Shown: positions 8,816 through 22,600, counted from the stretch's first letter. The stretch is 64,000 nt of DNA from Leptoclinus maculatus (GCA_032191485.1 JAVDOI010000019.1:1153001-1217000), one strand, 5' to 3'. The notes: generated by a model from the sequence alone, not told the origin. Translations and numbers: made by a program.

Positions 8816-10617
8816 GTAAGCTAATGTATCATGAAATTGCCACGACAAACGTGTCATGTTGCCATGCTGTGTTATAAAGCGCTCAGAGAGGCTCGTGGAG
8901 ACGGACGAAAGAGAATATGCACAACGCGGATTGTTCCGGGGAGACCGCACCTGCTCTTAATGAGTGCGGCCGGTTGTTGGGTGTAAATATACAAAACCAC
9001 TTCTGCAAGGTGCTGTCGACATCAGCAAGGCGGTCAACTGATTCACTGGGGAAGTGATTGTGATTGCTGAAAGGCGCGCTTGAACGCATCTTCGCATATT
9101 GTTCTCAGTGAGTGATGCGCCTGTGAGTAATAGTTAACAGTTAGTGTTGCTGATATGTGTTTTGCAAATAACAAGAGTTGTGCCTTTTGTATATTTTCTG
9201 TCTCTAAAACCACATTTCAATATAACATCAATGTGATGCTGCTTACTGAGATGCATGCTTGAAACTAGACAACATTAAAATAGCTGAACTTGCTGTTAAG
9301 CAGAGAAGTAAAGCTGGTTTAGTTAACCCTCCAGTGCAGGCTACATCCCTGCAGTGTCTTTTTGTCTGCCTCCCTTGATAATGACAAACTTTACGTGAAG
9401 CTGCACGGGCTGTGCACTCATGGACTTCCAGACTGAGCGGCCAGCTTTACCACACTGCCCTCTGCTCCCTCTATAACGTGTGGAAGATGCCTCTAGGCTG
9501 AGGATGTTCCTAAAGGTTTTCTCTTTTCTGTCACTGAAATATCACCTCGGGGGGGCAGGCATTGTCTGAGGTCTGTTTTTATGAGACACAGATGTGGATT
9601 AGGGCTCATCCTAATCTATTTAGTATCACTCACAGCCCGGCTCTCACGGATGCCCGGAACATTTTTAATAATAGATGGCTGACTAGATTCACGGGCTTGC
9701 CGCATCGATTGTTGCCCGTATGAGGCTGTGAAGAGTCGTCCAATGCAACCAAATGACACGAAACCAAAATAAATCCATAGTAATCGTATAGTAAATTCTA
9801 AAACCATAAATTTATTATTGCAAACCTTAGTTGCGATATGGATATAGTGATGCCACAGAAGAAGAAAAGAAAAGAAAAGGTACGAGGTAAACTGAAAACT
9901 CTTGGGAAATTATAGTGACTTGTCATCTTGATTGGAATAGATCAAATCTAAATCTTCCCAAAGTTGACCACGGGGCGGATTTCTTAAGCTTCTTGTGATT
10001 TTCCGGGTTGCATGAAGTCGTGCCTCTTGTCACGTGCTGCTCTTTGCATTTGTTCCAGAGAATAAAAACTGCTTCTTTATTGCCCTAATTGAATTACACG
10101 CCCAAGTCAGGCGCACCAATTATTCCCATGATTGTGTAACAAGTGCGATAGCTGCCGCATCTGGTGTCCCGTCCCACAGGACCGGTGTGAGGCCGGGCCT
10201 GGCTGCGGGCCCATTGATGGCGTTAACCCTCTCATTCATTCAACCAGAAGCTGCGGAATTGAGAGGGCTCAGGATTTCATCCCCCGGGGAATACTAATAA
10301 CCTTACCAGAGAGATTTGTCTCAGCCTCGCTCACCATTAACCCAGTAGGCAGGCGTGATGGCGTGCCAGCACTCTGTGGTCATGTTAGGGGTTGGATGTC
10401 GTCTGATTGGGGGAATGAAGCACTTTGATTAGCCCGAGAGAAGTCGTTCACTGTGGTGAATGCTGCCCTGAAGACCAGCAGGTAGGCTGTGTGGTTGCCA
10501 ATTCTGTTCTTCTTTTTTGTTTTTAGATTTTCTACACACATTCTACCTTTTTTTAATATTTTCTTTGACACTAGAATTAGAATTTGTATATACTGTGCCG
10601 TATGTACATAGGCTTCA
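8816..10617. other. Probable intron, no repeats recognised
   Basis: Single-copy-looking sequence. 10090-10440 is more GC-rich and free of simple repeats, and would be the first place to look for conserved non-coding elements. Open frames of up to 98 codons there show no codon or motif signal. Confidence 0.4.
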
Positions 10618-10800
10618 CCTAAGGATTATTTTCACCATCAATTAATCCGCCAATTATTTCAAAGAAAAATCGGTTAATCGTTCAGCCTATAAAATGTTTA
10701 AAAACTGTGACAAGATGGCATTCACAATTTCTTTCGAGCCCACAGTGATGCCTTCTGTTCAGTCCAAAAGCTAAAGATTGTCATATATAACACTTCTGAG
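10618..10800 (+). repeat. Dispersed teleost repeat fragment, 'aatcggttaatcg' type, plus orientation
   Basis: Begins near attattttcaccatcaatt and includes cggttaatcg and a tataaaatgtttaaaaactgtga segment, followed by agtccaaaagctaaagatt. I recognise this as an abundant dispersed repeat of fish genomes. A second copy in reverse orientation is at 24195-24410. Confidence 0.6.
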
Positions 10801-13437
10801 GAAGAAAAACCAAAATGAGTGAAACAATTTGTTTATTATAAAAAGAGTTCAAGATTCATTTTCCTTTGCAATGATTCTATAATTGTTGCAGCTCTTGGGG
10901 GTGTTACGATAAGGGCAATATTTTACAAATTAAAATGTATATGTTAATAGTACACATATTATAATATTGTGTAAATAATCCAGTACCTTTTTATATAGTT
11001 TCTTTCTGTTCCCAACACACACAAACGCAAAATAAATAAAGTTAAGATGAATTTGACTTTTTTCTGTTGAAAATCTAACATTTTGACAGCCTTTACGTAT
11101 AATTATCGTTCAAATCATATACATGCCATACTGTAGATGCATCTCAGAACCTTTCAAACACCATAGACCCATTTTGTAGAGGAGGCCTAAGTCTAATTCT
11201 AGATAGGGCTCAAACTGTTAATAACTTACTTTAACTTTTGATAAGAAGTCAAATTTGTTCAAATGTATTTGAATACGAGCTACTTAACCTAATTACATTC
11301 CTAATTCTAAATAACTATGTACAAATGTTGGTGCCACCACTGTCTAACTGATGTGACAAACTAACAAAACCGCTTTTGGTTGGTTGTCCATTTAGCTCAG
11401 CTTGCTAGTTTTCTTCCTGATACGTAAAGAAAACAACTCTAGCAATAGCCTAGCCTATCGTTAGGGCACCAGGATGGACAGTGTATTTTGGGAATGCCCC
11501 GAAATGTCTGTAAAGATGAAACATTACATTTTTTCCTACAGTCATTCAGTTTGAATTCCAAGTAAAAGTGTTTTTTTTCTAAGCTAAATAAGTTTAAATT
11601 AGTTTTAAATTACATTTGGAAAGACATTTACTCTTTTTATTGGGTTGCTCCAATAAAAGCCACCACATTGGTGGTGGTGACATTTGATTCCGCTCTGGTT
11701 TCTGTCTCAGCCCTATTTGAACGGGCTCTTGGCTTTGAACTCCAGTGGTGCTGCATGTTGTATTGACTAATGTCATCTTTACCGTTGTTCTGGCGCTTGG
11801 CTTTTGATCTATGGCAGATTTTCTGCTGTTTTCTGCTTTCACCAAGTAATGCTGGGTATTGAACCTCATCACTCTGTTGGTACCAACTGAAATGTGTCCA
11901 AATACCAAAGAATGTCTGCAAACGCCTGGTCAGGTTGGAAGGAATATTTAAATTATTCTAAATTCTTGTACACTGTTTGTGTTAAGGCAGCTTTTAACAT
12001 TTTAGAACTGTGACTTCCTCTGTGAAATGAAAAAAAGACCTTTGTAGAAAAACTTGTTTGTAAGTTATGTGGGAAAAGGATCGAAAAATTATTTATTTCA
12101 TACATTTTCTGGTGCAAAGGAAGTAATGCAATTAACATTTGTGGCAGTAACGTGTTTGAAACGAGTAGCTTGGCACTTAGCATTAGCTTCAGCTTCGAGG
12201 TGATGGGATGTGGTGCAGGTATGTGTTGGGGGTTTTACAGTTGATTGACTTGATTCGATAGACCCTGAGGGACTTGACCCGCATCTCCAACTTTGGTCCC
12301 TCAATTCAGCTTTCCATTATCACCGCCGCTCCCATCGTCTGCTCCTTCCAGTCTTCTGTACCCCTTTGATCATGCTTCCGTTCAACCTCTAGTGCCGTCG
12401 CTCACCCTTTTTCTTCCTTGTCATCATTAAATCCGTCCTCTATTCTTGTACTCTTCCACTCCTCGCCACATGGATGGAACACCTTTCTCTCTCCTCTCCC
12501 GTCCCCCTTACGCTCTCTCTTCATTTCCCATCCTTCCCTCTCTTTCATGTCACAGCTTTCACTTTACAGCTTCTTTTCGTGCCCTTGGGTCGTGTCTGCG
12601 TTAGATCACAAGGGTAGCGTTTCACCGAGATCAATGACGGCTGAAGATATTTCATTTAAAGTGTCGGATTGAATTAGGGTGAGCCTCCGCAGACGAGGGT
12701 TTAACGGCCTAGATGGAGAGCAGCGACATGCTCTCCCATCACCATCGATTAGCTCCATTGTCATTTTAGTGGGGGGAATCTCGTCTGATTAATCTGACCC
12801 TAAATAGTACCTGGAGGGACGCCATCTGATGCTCTCACAGATTCTAAGTTTGTTTATTTTGAAACATTCTCCTGCCACGTCATGCATTGTTGCAGTGAAT
12901 CTGGGCTAACCCATAAAAGTCTGCTGTGTTTGCGAGCTCAAAGAGTTGACTGCAAAGCATTTCTGACGCCAGCAACGACTCTGAATTAAAGGCCGTTACA
13001 AAAAGGAGGATGGAAGACAAAAGCGGTGTATAATCAAAGAGCAGAGGGTGCAGGACACAAACGGCTTTTCTGGGGGGTTTTATTCTCCTCAGAGAAGGGG
13101 AGAGGCTCACAGAGAGAATAGGGAATGATGATGAGACACAGAGAGGGTAGTAGGGGAATTATTTGTCACCAGTGAGTGTTCGTGGCAGAGAGCTTTATGA
13201 CACTGATGGCCTATGAAGCTGCTCTTTGAGGATGCCGAATGAACTTGCCATGGCACGTCCCTGGGCAGCCGGGAGCTGTGGATACATTTTCCAGTACAGT
13301 GAGAGATTGGGAGGTTGGCTTGGAGAACCAAGGTTTTGGCTCCTTAAAATGAGGTGCTCTAACAGTGGAAGGGAACAGGTAAGGGAAAAACAGGTGGCTT
13401 TGACAGAGCTTAGCTTCAGGTGGGGTTTTTTCGTCTT
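10801..13437. other. Probable intron, nothing recognised
   Basis: AT-rich to 12200, then a pyrimidine-rich part (12360-12600) and a repeat-free block at 12600-12850. Short minus-strand frames at 11594-11921 overlap in two frames and have no domain signal. Confidence 0.4.
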
Positions 13438-13438
13438 C

Positions 13439-13500
<62 letters not shown>
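13438..13500. repeat. (AT)n microsatellite
   Basis: About 30 AT steps interrupted once by ttt. Confidence 0.95.
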
Positions 13501-13501
<1 letters not shown>

Positions 13502-13684
13502 AAATAATGGAACTGTAGTACCCAGCGGATCAGTTGCTCATTTGTGTTTTGTCTCTATATTACAAAAGGAAAGGTGCTGGATTGTAAGAGGACCTAATTT
13601 ACTAAAAATCTGCTACTTTTGAAGGAAAGTACCAGATCGGCTTTTGGGGAACTTGCACTGTCTGCGTATTGGAAAATTCAGGCC

Positions 13685-14095
13685 GTGATGCTAGCAGCAT
13701 GGCTCTAGGGATGGCAGTGTTGGTCGGTGGGTCAATCACTATGGTCCAGACTGAAATATATAACAACTTTTGAGATAGATTGCCCTGATATTTAGTACAG
13801 ACATTCAGGCTCCCCAGGGGATGATTCCTAATGACTTGATGGTGAGCCCCTGACCTTTCTTCTAGCCCCATCATCATATCAGATTTTTAATTTGTCCAAT
13901 ACTTTGGTTTATGACCAAATACCTGCAAAAGTAATTATATTCCCATCAGGCTCAGCTATTATTTGCTGTGGGCTTATTAGCAAATAGGCTAAAATAAGAA
14001 GGTCAACAAGGTACAACGACTTAAGCATTTAGCTGCAAGCACATCTGTGCACATGTACAGCCTTACCAGCTGCTAGCATGGCTGTCTTTTTACTT
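13685..14095 (+). repeat. Dispersed teleost repeat, 'ggtccagactgaaatat' type, copy 1
   Basis: Characteristic segments in order are gctctagggatggcag, ggtccagactgaaatat, ttgccctgatatttagtaca, ttaatttgtccaatactttg and tatgaccaaatacctgcaaa. I know this repeat as very abundant in percomorph fish, although its class is not clear to me. A second copy with the same order and orientation is at 63235-63560. Confidence 0.7.
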
Positions 14096-17000
14096 CGCTA
14101 ACTGATTGGATGTGCACTGATTGTTTTTGGGTTGGTCTCTCCTTTTTTAAAGCAGCAGGCGAGTTAGATGATAGCATCAAGTAAACGTTTGAATTTGAAA
14201 TGGAGGGTAACTTTTCCAAGGCAAAAATAGATGCCTGATAGAAAGGGCTTCAGACTGAGATTAATGTCCAATCTGCTTGTTTGGTGATATAAACCTTTCC
14301 GACATCCCACGAATCCACCAGCTCCTTGTCGACACCCGACATAGCCCTACTTTTCCTGCCACATCCTCCATCGGCCGGTGTCTCTTTTAACCTTCACCGG
14401 TCCAAAGAACCAACAGTGTGTGTTTTCTTTGCCGGCAGCATCTTTAGCTTCACACAATCCCCGAAAATGGAGCTGTCGGGCTCCAAACATGTTCTTTGCC
14501 TTTTGGTATCTTAGGAAATCTAGGGGGTTTGAACTGCCAAATAATATTGTCCCCCACAGTGCTATGGTGCTCTTGTTTTAATACCGTTAAAACCAGGAAA
14601 AGTGGGGTCAGTAGCTACTAGTGGCTGGAAGTCTCAGCGGTGACTTTTAGATTTAACTACGTTTAGGTTTAAAGTGCCGTTGCGTCAGTGAAATGCTCTA
14701 AACGCATCCATCATTCTCTGGCAAAAGGTGGTTTTGATCCAAACCAGCTGAGCCCTGATCGAGTCTGATGTTAACACCTTGCTGCTGTTAAGGAGTGCTG
14801 TCTACAGGCGCGTTACGTTCCGTCTGATTGGCAGCGCTGACCGCAGGGTCTTTTTGATGCCTAAAATGCCGAGCGACGTGGCAGGAACAAGCTACAGCTG
14901 AACGGCTACAAGAAGAAGATGAAACTCATCTTGGAGCTTGAAGCTGCATAGGAAGAGATAACAGAACCGGCATCCACTTCCTCTCAATGTGTAGCAACTT
15001 TTCAATCCTGACTCGTGCTAATGCGTTAATATGAAACGTTGTGCATTCCACAAATGGCATGAATCTGCATTTTTATGTCATTTTCCGCGAGATTGATAAC
15101 CCATCGGTTTGAATGTGGCAGGCTGAGAGCAAGGCACGGAGGAATGGCCGCGCTTGGCTCTTATTTACATCAGGCCCATTCATCTCCCCGCTCATTTTAA
15201 GCTGAGTTTGACATTGAAGAGGCTTGCGTATTAAACACGGGAGAAAGGAGACTTGGATTTGTATCGCATAGTTTTTTTTTTTGCCCCCTCTTAGGGGCGA
15301 ATCGGACATGATGAATGGCATGGCGGTTTAATGATCTTGTAGCTCAAAGGCAAGTGCTGAAGCAGGCGCATTATGTGCTAACTGCAGGGAGATGAAGATA
15401 GACTTTAGCTGGAAGCCTGCAGCGTTCCCATGTGATGGCTTCCACCTCAATTAAAGGAATGATCTGTGGAGTAAAGGAGAAGTCATACTTATGGGATCCC
15501 CCCTCTACACCCACATACAAAAAAAAGAAACCCAAACCCTCCCCCGTGACTACATATTCCTCCTCCTTTATTACGACCATGCACCAGCAGCAGAATTCAA
15601 CATGTTGCCTGTGACTCCCTTAGTGTTTGTCGCTCTCTAACACACATTCATACGGGTATTCTAGGAAATTAAGGGGGGTGATTTACATTTTACAGGGATG
15701 CTTTTGTTTCTGCAAGCCCCACATGTTCTGTGCAGTGATCTCTTGGCACACCTACTCCACATCACTGGATCAAATATGCTTCAGTTTCCATTACATCTCC
15801 ATTCGGCTCTTCGACTTGGTTGGTGTTCGTGGGCACCGTGAACACATTTTGGTTACCTAGTTGCCTCCTTCCTGCTTCTCTGCATGTGAAGGTGGCAAAG
15901 CCCGAAGACTTCGGGAAGCACTAATCTGCTCTCAGTGCGTTTGCACAATGCAACATGTCATTATGAAAGTATCAAATCCTCCTCTGTGGCCCCTGAGGAC
16001 TTCTCAGAGCTCCGGCTTTGGGATTGTGTTCGGTATTGTTTGTACGTGCAAGTTTGCATATGAAATTGGTGTTTGGATTCACTTCTGCTTCGGCAACTTG
16101 CTCTGTGTATGTGGTGTGTGTGTGTGTGCATGCGTGTCTTGGGGAAGATTTGTCCGCGGCACTCGGCCAGAGAATGTTGCTGACACAAAGAGAAGGCAAC
16201 CGCTTTCTCTCCTCGCACAACAGTCAGCATGGCATCAATCGTACCATCAAAGCGGTGGTGGGGTTGGCCGCGGGGAAACCGAAGGGGGCTCGCATGATTC
16301 ATGGGGTTTTCGAGAGGGTTATGTGGGTTCACTTTAAGTTAGCAAAGCCACGTGTTAATGCTTCAATGTAGGTTTCTGAGCGCGAGCTGCGCTGTAGGTG
16401 CAAGAGGATGCAAACCTTCCGTTCTGTGTTAAGAATCGAAACAGCTTGAGGCTACGTGGAAAATCACTGATCTCAGAGCATGTTATGTAGTCTCATGGCT
16501 GTATGTTAACACACACACGCGGTCTGTAATATTGTATATTCTACGGTGGCATGGAGACATTTTTTTTTTCTTCATTAAATGGAGGTAGATGAAATGTAGA
16601 CTATCACCCATGGGGGAAGGATTGATGGGAAAATGGCCTTATTTTTAGGGAGACATGAACAGGCTGCATTATGTGTAGTCGGTAACATTAGACGCAATGA
16701 ACACGCTAAAGGAAAGACGATTGTGGTCAACCAACGTCAGAGTTTTCTGTGCTCTGCTTCACCTGAAATAAAGGGCGTCTCCACGGACATCTGAAGTGAG
16801 GATCACATTTCCCTTCACCCTTATTATCAGATCTGGAGAGGGAGGACGAGGGAGGAATAAAAAAGATCTCGACCACGTCTTATTGGAAATTCAAGCAAAG
16901 GGCCTGAAGTCCAAACAAACCAATTAATTATTTCATCCAATCACATTTGATTTGGATGAATAATGAATTTGCCCCTAAATCATCACAAATATCAGATTGT

Positions 17001-18955
17001 TTTTCAGGCAGAGGAAAGGGATTTTTCTTTTTTATATATTTGGTCATATGAGTCAGTGAGTGAGTGACCGACCACATTGTATGTTCGTTTTGAACACGTC
17101 GCAGTGTCTTAAAAATGGCTGGCCAGCGTTTCTCAGATTGGAGTGAGACAAGGAGAAAAGGTGATGTCGTGATCTTCACAATAAAACATCTTTGATGTGA
17201 TGTGTCGAGTCTTGGCCAGTCAGCGTTAAGATGTCTACAGCGTCTTCATTTCCCTCCGTTAAAGTTTAAGTTACATTATGTACCGTTACAGTTCAGACTT
17301 GCTGAGTTAAGGCTAACGTCAACTTTGTCGACTGTTAACGTTCGTCATTATCGCAATTTAGGATGAAAAAAAACGTAACGTGATGAAACATGCATTTGGC
17401 TGTTGATACACAACGACAATGCAGAGTTCAGAGGGATGACCCTGACCCATGAAGTAAGGTAATACCCACTCAGGATGAAAAACAATTCCTTCTCCTTATG
17501 GAAATCCTGTATGCTTTAGCAAAATCATCACCACAATAACTTAAAGTCACAGAGAGCAACTAATGTGCAGGGATGGAACAGTTTATGTTGCCGTGTCAAT
17601 CAAAAGCTATAACCACCCCGTTTGGTTAATGTGGCCATATTTGCTCAAAAGATGTGAAAATGGGCACAAATACAGCACTGTCGAGGCCCAAGGGCAGCAA
17701 CTCATGCATACCGAATGAACTCTAGTTTGTTTATCATTTCCCTCTTATTTCATTGGTGTTACTGCTAATGTCCTCTGGGTCTCGACGGCACTGGAAACCC
17801 TTTAATCACCGACCGATACACACACACACACACACACGTATACGTTTGCACTCATATCACACAGCGGAGCATCTCGTCCAATTACTGATTCAGCATCAAT
17901 TATTTTCCCAGACACTGTGCTCGTCAGCAGATACTCATTGCAATTAGGCACCCCTGCTTTGTTAGCGGTTGGATTGGCAGGATGCGTATGCATCACTTTG
18001 GATACAGGACGGGCAGACGCTCAATGGCTTTGCCATGCACTTCCTCAAATGGATCAAATGGAATCTGGTCATTTCAGTTCAGATTCGGGCCACTTTCAAA
18101 TTAAGTCCGATACGGGTCATATATATATTTTTTGGAATGCAACCTCAAGTCTGAACATGCAACTTTTACATTTGTTTCTGCCACAGTCCTACCACTCCTT
18201 TCTCCGACTCTGCATCCACACATACCTCTGTACAAGTAGCGGCCACCGCTCACAAAAAGCCTCTCGCTCCTCATCATCTGCTCACGAATCCGCTGGCTTC
18301 CACTGGACTTCAGTGGACTTTTGCACGTGCTTGTCAGTTGAGGACCAGGACCAGCTCACACTGGAATCTGACATTGGCTACATTTAAAAGATAGTTCAAA
18401 GATAATGTGCCTGCAGTGTTAATGTTGGCTTGGTTTGCTGCAACGCAGACATCTGCCTAACCACACACATTCTAGATCAAACAATGAATCTTGAAACACA
18501 CTTGAGAGACGTAGGATTAACATGGCATGAGAGTGTGCACACCTCTTCGAATGCATCACCCCATTGGGACATTGACTCACTGCACGAGTCAGCAGAGCTA
18601 TTGTCATATAATAATGTGGGATACCATCAAAAATGCAATTGGGGCAACATTTTATACACGGCCTTGAAGCTGTTTACATGTTATACTACCCATGTAGCTA
18701 GTGTAGTTTTACACTATATAAAGTCAACAAGACGTGCATCAGCGTCCTGTTGTTATCGCAAGCATGGCTGTTCTTCTGAAAAAGAATGTGTTCTCTGTCA
18801 TTGTCAACTAAAACCATCTCAGAAATGTGTGTAGTATTGTGTAATGACACCATAATTGGTTGGTCTCTGTCATTTTTTGTCGCTCTTCTGGAATTCTTCT
18901 TCAAAACAAGGTAAACCACAGATGTGTCAGAAAACATTTTTTGAAGTGATGAATC
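14096..18955. other. Probable intron, nothing recognised beyond short GT/CA runs
   Basis: Contains short (GT)n near 16110-16130 and (CA)n at 17818-17837. Blocks around 15050-15330 and 16170-16340 are repeat-free and moderately GC-rich. Overlapping frames on both strands at 15861-16371 (up to 158 codons) contradict one another and lack domain signals, so no gene is called. Confidence 0.4.
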
Positions 18956-19670
18956 TGAAGAAAAGTCATGTATGCATGCCTCCAGTTAGCCTAGCCCGTA
19001 CATCTACACTGAGATTCATTTGTAAGGAGTGATTAGATTAGAACATTAAGTCCAACTATTGCGATAGAAGCACTAACCTCACCTACATTTAAAGCCTTAC
19101 GGTACTCTGCTCTGCTTCCTTATCAAAACCTTTGGATTGATAGCTGTATTATGATTGCATCCAGTTGAACATCAGCCACAACGCTTTATTTCTTCTCTTT
19201 CTCTCTTTCCTACAGCCCTGGCTCGACCCTACCATTTACAGTTTATAGTTATAAATCTGAAGAGAAGTCTGTATTGTATGCTTGCCTACAGTTCTGTTAC
19301 CAGACAGATTTTCATCCTAACCTGTAAATCTACATTGAGATTTATCTTTAACGAGTGAATAAGATGAAAATATATTTTTTTAAACCAGTTTTTTTTTAGC
19401 AGAAATTCTGCAAAATAAATAATGCTAACCGCTAACACATGACTGCAACTATGACTTTTGCTAAATACATTGGTTACTGTTGTGTTTACAGCAAGGCAGA
19501 GATGTTAGTGAAAAAGTAAAGCATCAACTTGCTGCCCCAGAAGTTTATACCATAAATAAACCAAAGGCAATGGAAGCACTAACCCCACCTACATCCGTAG
19601 CCTTACTCTGCTCTGCTTCCTGTTCCAAACCTTTGGATTGATTCCCATTTTTATAATCGCCTCTAACAAT
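18956..19670. repeat. Diverged local duplication of about 200 bp
   Basis: 18959-19045 resembles 19258-19365 (shared: tctacaytgagatt, agtgattaga/agtgaataag). 19060-19165 resembles 19563-19665 (shared: gaagcactaacc, tctgctctgcttcct, aaacctttggattgat). The offsets are about 300 and 500 bases, so the second copy carries roughly 200 bp of extra sequence between its two halves. Confidence 0.7.
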
Positions 19671-21800
19671 AGGCAATGAAGCAATTATGAGATGTTTAGT
19701 TTCTTAACACAGCATAGTTTTGCCTGTAAACCACCATAAAAGACCGCACATTAACTGAAGACAGCGGAGAGAAAACAGAGCGAGGGGTGTGTGTGGTGTG
19801 GAAGAAGCCTCAGCCAAGTGGGCACATGCCAGCCCTTAACAATCTGGCCTGCTGATATGCATCATTGGTCAGGGAGTTAATAAACAATGGAACAGACCTC
19901 CGACGGTAATCAAATCCTTTCTCCTGAACTAATTTTCTCTCTCCGTCTTCCCTTTACTTTTGTCCTATCTGTCCTGTCAGGACACTGACCTTGTTGGCCC
20001 TACTGGACCTGGTGACCTGCTTAAATATATCGGGTTGATATTTGCTTCTCGGATACAGTGTCCTCCCCTGCTAATTGGATGGAGATAAGGGCAAGATTTG
20101 TTCAGCAGCTCCAGAAGCATCAGCGTGTTCAACATGGACAGAAATGACTCTTACATTGGTGATTTCTAATAGGAATTGTAATTAGTGCTGAAACATCAAT
20201 GCTGTGAAATTTCAAAACAAATTGTATTTGGCATTTGGACAGTTGGTCGAACAATAAGAAGGAATAGAACCAGCATCTAAAGCTCACTAATTAACAGGTT
20301 ATACTGTTCTTTAATCTGTATACTGATGACGTTTTCTTCGGCCCTGATCCTGATCCGAGTCCTTTTTGATATTTCTGCTGATGAGAGTCCAAGCTGATAC
20401 TTTATATTGACCTAAATGTTCATTAAATGTGTTTCTGACACATTCAAGTTTTCAAATACCGGCCTCTTATCAAGTTACTCATGGAAAACTACGTTCACTG
20501 ATTTATTAGTGTCAGAGCTATGCAAATCTGTGTATTTTGCCAACCTGCGCGTCACCTTGCGACCAAGTAATGTTTCTCATTTACACCTTGCACAGAGTAG
20601 AGTTGTAAAACACAGTAGAGGACAGTCAAGAAATGATCCCATTTTGAGCTGCTTGGTACTGATCAATTCAAATCGGCCCTGGTACCGATTCTTACCATCG
20701 GCCTGAGACATTCCGAGTTATAACCCTGTAAAAAGTTGTAGTTTATAGAGGTTTACATGCTGGATTGTTTCTTGGTGAGAGGAGTTACTTCCTGTTTTGC
20801 CCTTCGTATGCTAAGCTAAGCTGGTTGTAGCTAATAGTCAAGGGATGGATGCGAGAGTGGTATCAATCTTCTGATCTAACTCTCAGCAAGACAGCGAATA
20901 AAAGCACCTCATAAAATGTCAAACCTTTCTTAAAAAGATGCTTTTCTGGGAACTTTTGGGGGGCAATGATTTCCAATGATTTCCATTTGACATTTTCTCC
21001 TACTGCATCCAGTTGAATTCATTTTTGATAGCAACTTAAAGCCTTAAGAGTGCGTTCACTGCTGTTGTCATTGATAAAGAGTTTTTTCTGTGTTATCTTG
21101 AGGTGTGTGCTTTTAGTGTTTTTGTATCAAAAACCCAAACTAAACTAATATAAGCTCCTGTTCTCTGCTCTTTCAGTCTGTATTTCAGTGCGTGACCAAA
21201 CACACCTGCATGGATGGTTTAAGTCATTGAATGCACAGATCAATCCATTTCCACGGCGAACACCCGGTTAGACACGGTGGCTGCAACCTAACATTAGATA
21301 TTTCGGCGATGACATTTTATGCACGCAAACTCTGAGAAATTTGACAATCAGGTGACTGCTGAATCGTCTCAAGCTGCGAGTCATCCGGGCGGCGTAAACA
21401 TCAAAATGTAAATGTGACATGGAGAGCTCTTCTTGCCGCTGCGCGTTGCTGATGTCATTTAGCTGCTCTTGCCCCCGCAGGCCTCTGTGGTTCTGTCTTT
21501 AGTGGTTTTTAGGAAATCACTCGCATGCCTTTTAGTTCTGTTTTATTTATTCATTTTTTTGTGCTGTTGAGGCCGGGTGGTTGAGTGAGATGCTTTCCAT
21601 TACAGTATTCTGTCACCACACAGCAATTTTTGATGCCAGGCAGTTTTTTCCCCCTTGCTAGAACACACGCAAGGATGAACCAGTAAGAGCCAAGCAAATG
21701 CCAATTGCAGGGGCAGAATAGAGGTAGGGCCATGCATTTCTTCTGAATGTTTTTTACATGCATAGTAGTTTTATTTTATATATGTCATTTATTAGAAGAA
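19671..21800. other. Probable intron; a possible degraded hAT remnant at 20320-20710
   Basis: 20320-20400 and 20640-20710 contain repeated 'gatcctgatcc', 'ccgattctta' and 'atcggcc' words like those in the interior of hAT repeats whose ends read agggatgcaccgat, but no ends were found. The rest shows nothing recognisable. A strong acceptor-like tract ends at 19980 but no matching donor follows. Confidence 0.3.
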
Positions 21801-21836
21801 TTCAGGTTGTAGGTGGAGGGAAACCACCATTACTGT

Positions 21837-22205
21837 GTTGGTCTCTCACTTGTAAACCCATGCAACATCACTGTAGATGCAGCCACTTTCCCAATAAGTC
21901 TCCGCCCTCCCACTTATATAGGTTTTAAGTGGGAGGTTGTCAGCTGTGTCTAATCTTCCCGGGGTTTCCGTCAGCGTATTGCAAGCTCAGCGTAACGTTA
22001 GCGAGGGTCCGGTCGAGAAAAAGAGAGAGCGTTTGTGTGTGTGATGATGAGCATGAAGCTGAAACATTATAGCTGTGAGGGTAGAAGTTTGTGTGCAGCG
22101 TGTGTGCAGTTTATTTGTCGGTGAATAAATGCGACAACTCTTCAAGACCCAAGTGAAGTTCCCGGTTCTTTCGTACCACCTGCTGATTAAGGTGAATGGG
22201 GTAAG
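21837..22205 (+). promoter_or_regulatory. Solo-LTR-like or alternative-promoter-like segment
   Basis: In order: TGTTGG (possible LTR start, 21837), ccaat (about 21892), GC-box-like ccgccctccc (about 21901), ttatata (about 21914), then a perfect AATAAA at 22122-22127 and a GTAAGT at 22201. The TATA box sits inside an 11-bp inverted repeat (cctcccactta ... taagtgggagg). The layout suits an LTR (U3 promoter, R with polyadenylation signal, U5). It also suits a first exon of about 21945-22200 with a consensus donor. No flanking duplication was established. Confidence 0.35.
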
Positions 22206-22475
22206 TCTAGAAGTTGGCAACAATTCAGGGTCACTTAAGGCGGGCTGACTTTAAGGTGGACCAGCTCTATTCTGTAATGTAACATGCCCCTCCTCAAAGT
22301 TTTTCTCTGCTTCTTTATTTTTTATATTTCTAACCGGTTAACTGATTCATTATTACATTAATCGCTCAAAATTTGTGTGAACGGTTAACGCTGAATTGAG
22401 GAATTGTTAACATCCCTGTTTTGAACGCTTTTGCTGGACATCCTGTACACCGTGTCATTGCATCATTGGAATGGA

Positions 22476-22600
22476 GCGCCTTAGGCGAGTGGGTACAGTG
22501 CATGCCATATAACTACAGCGGCCCAGGTTTGATTCCAGTCTTGGAAACTTTCCTGCATGAAAAAAAAGACAATCTGATAAAAAATAAAAAAGTTTAGTCC
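22476..22600 (+). repeat. tRNA-derived SINE-like fragment with B box
   Basis: The B box ggtttgattcc is at 22526-22536. It is preceded at the expected spacing by an A-box-like tract with the words gcatgccatataactacagcgg, and followed by tttcctgcatg and an A-rich tail. The order matches a tRNA-derived repeat I recognise from fish. It is not a functional tRNA: there is no cloverleaf. Confidence 0.55.

Noticed and set aside
15861..16371. 158-codon plus frame with overlapping 117- and 123-codon frames on both strands
   Set aside because: Three mutually exclusive frames over one GC-richer, stop-poor stretch; none has a recognisable motif.
19981..20090. Possible exon after a strong acceptor, encoding a collagen-like GPTGPG
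   Set aside because: The motif is too short to mean collagen, no donor of quality follows, and the frame ends after about 35 codons.
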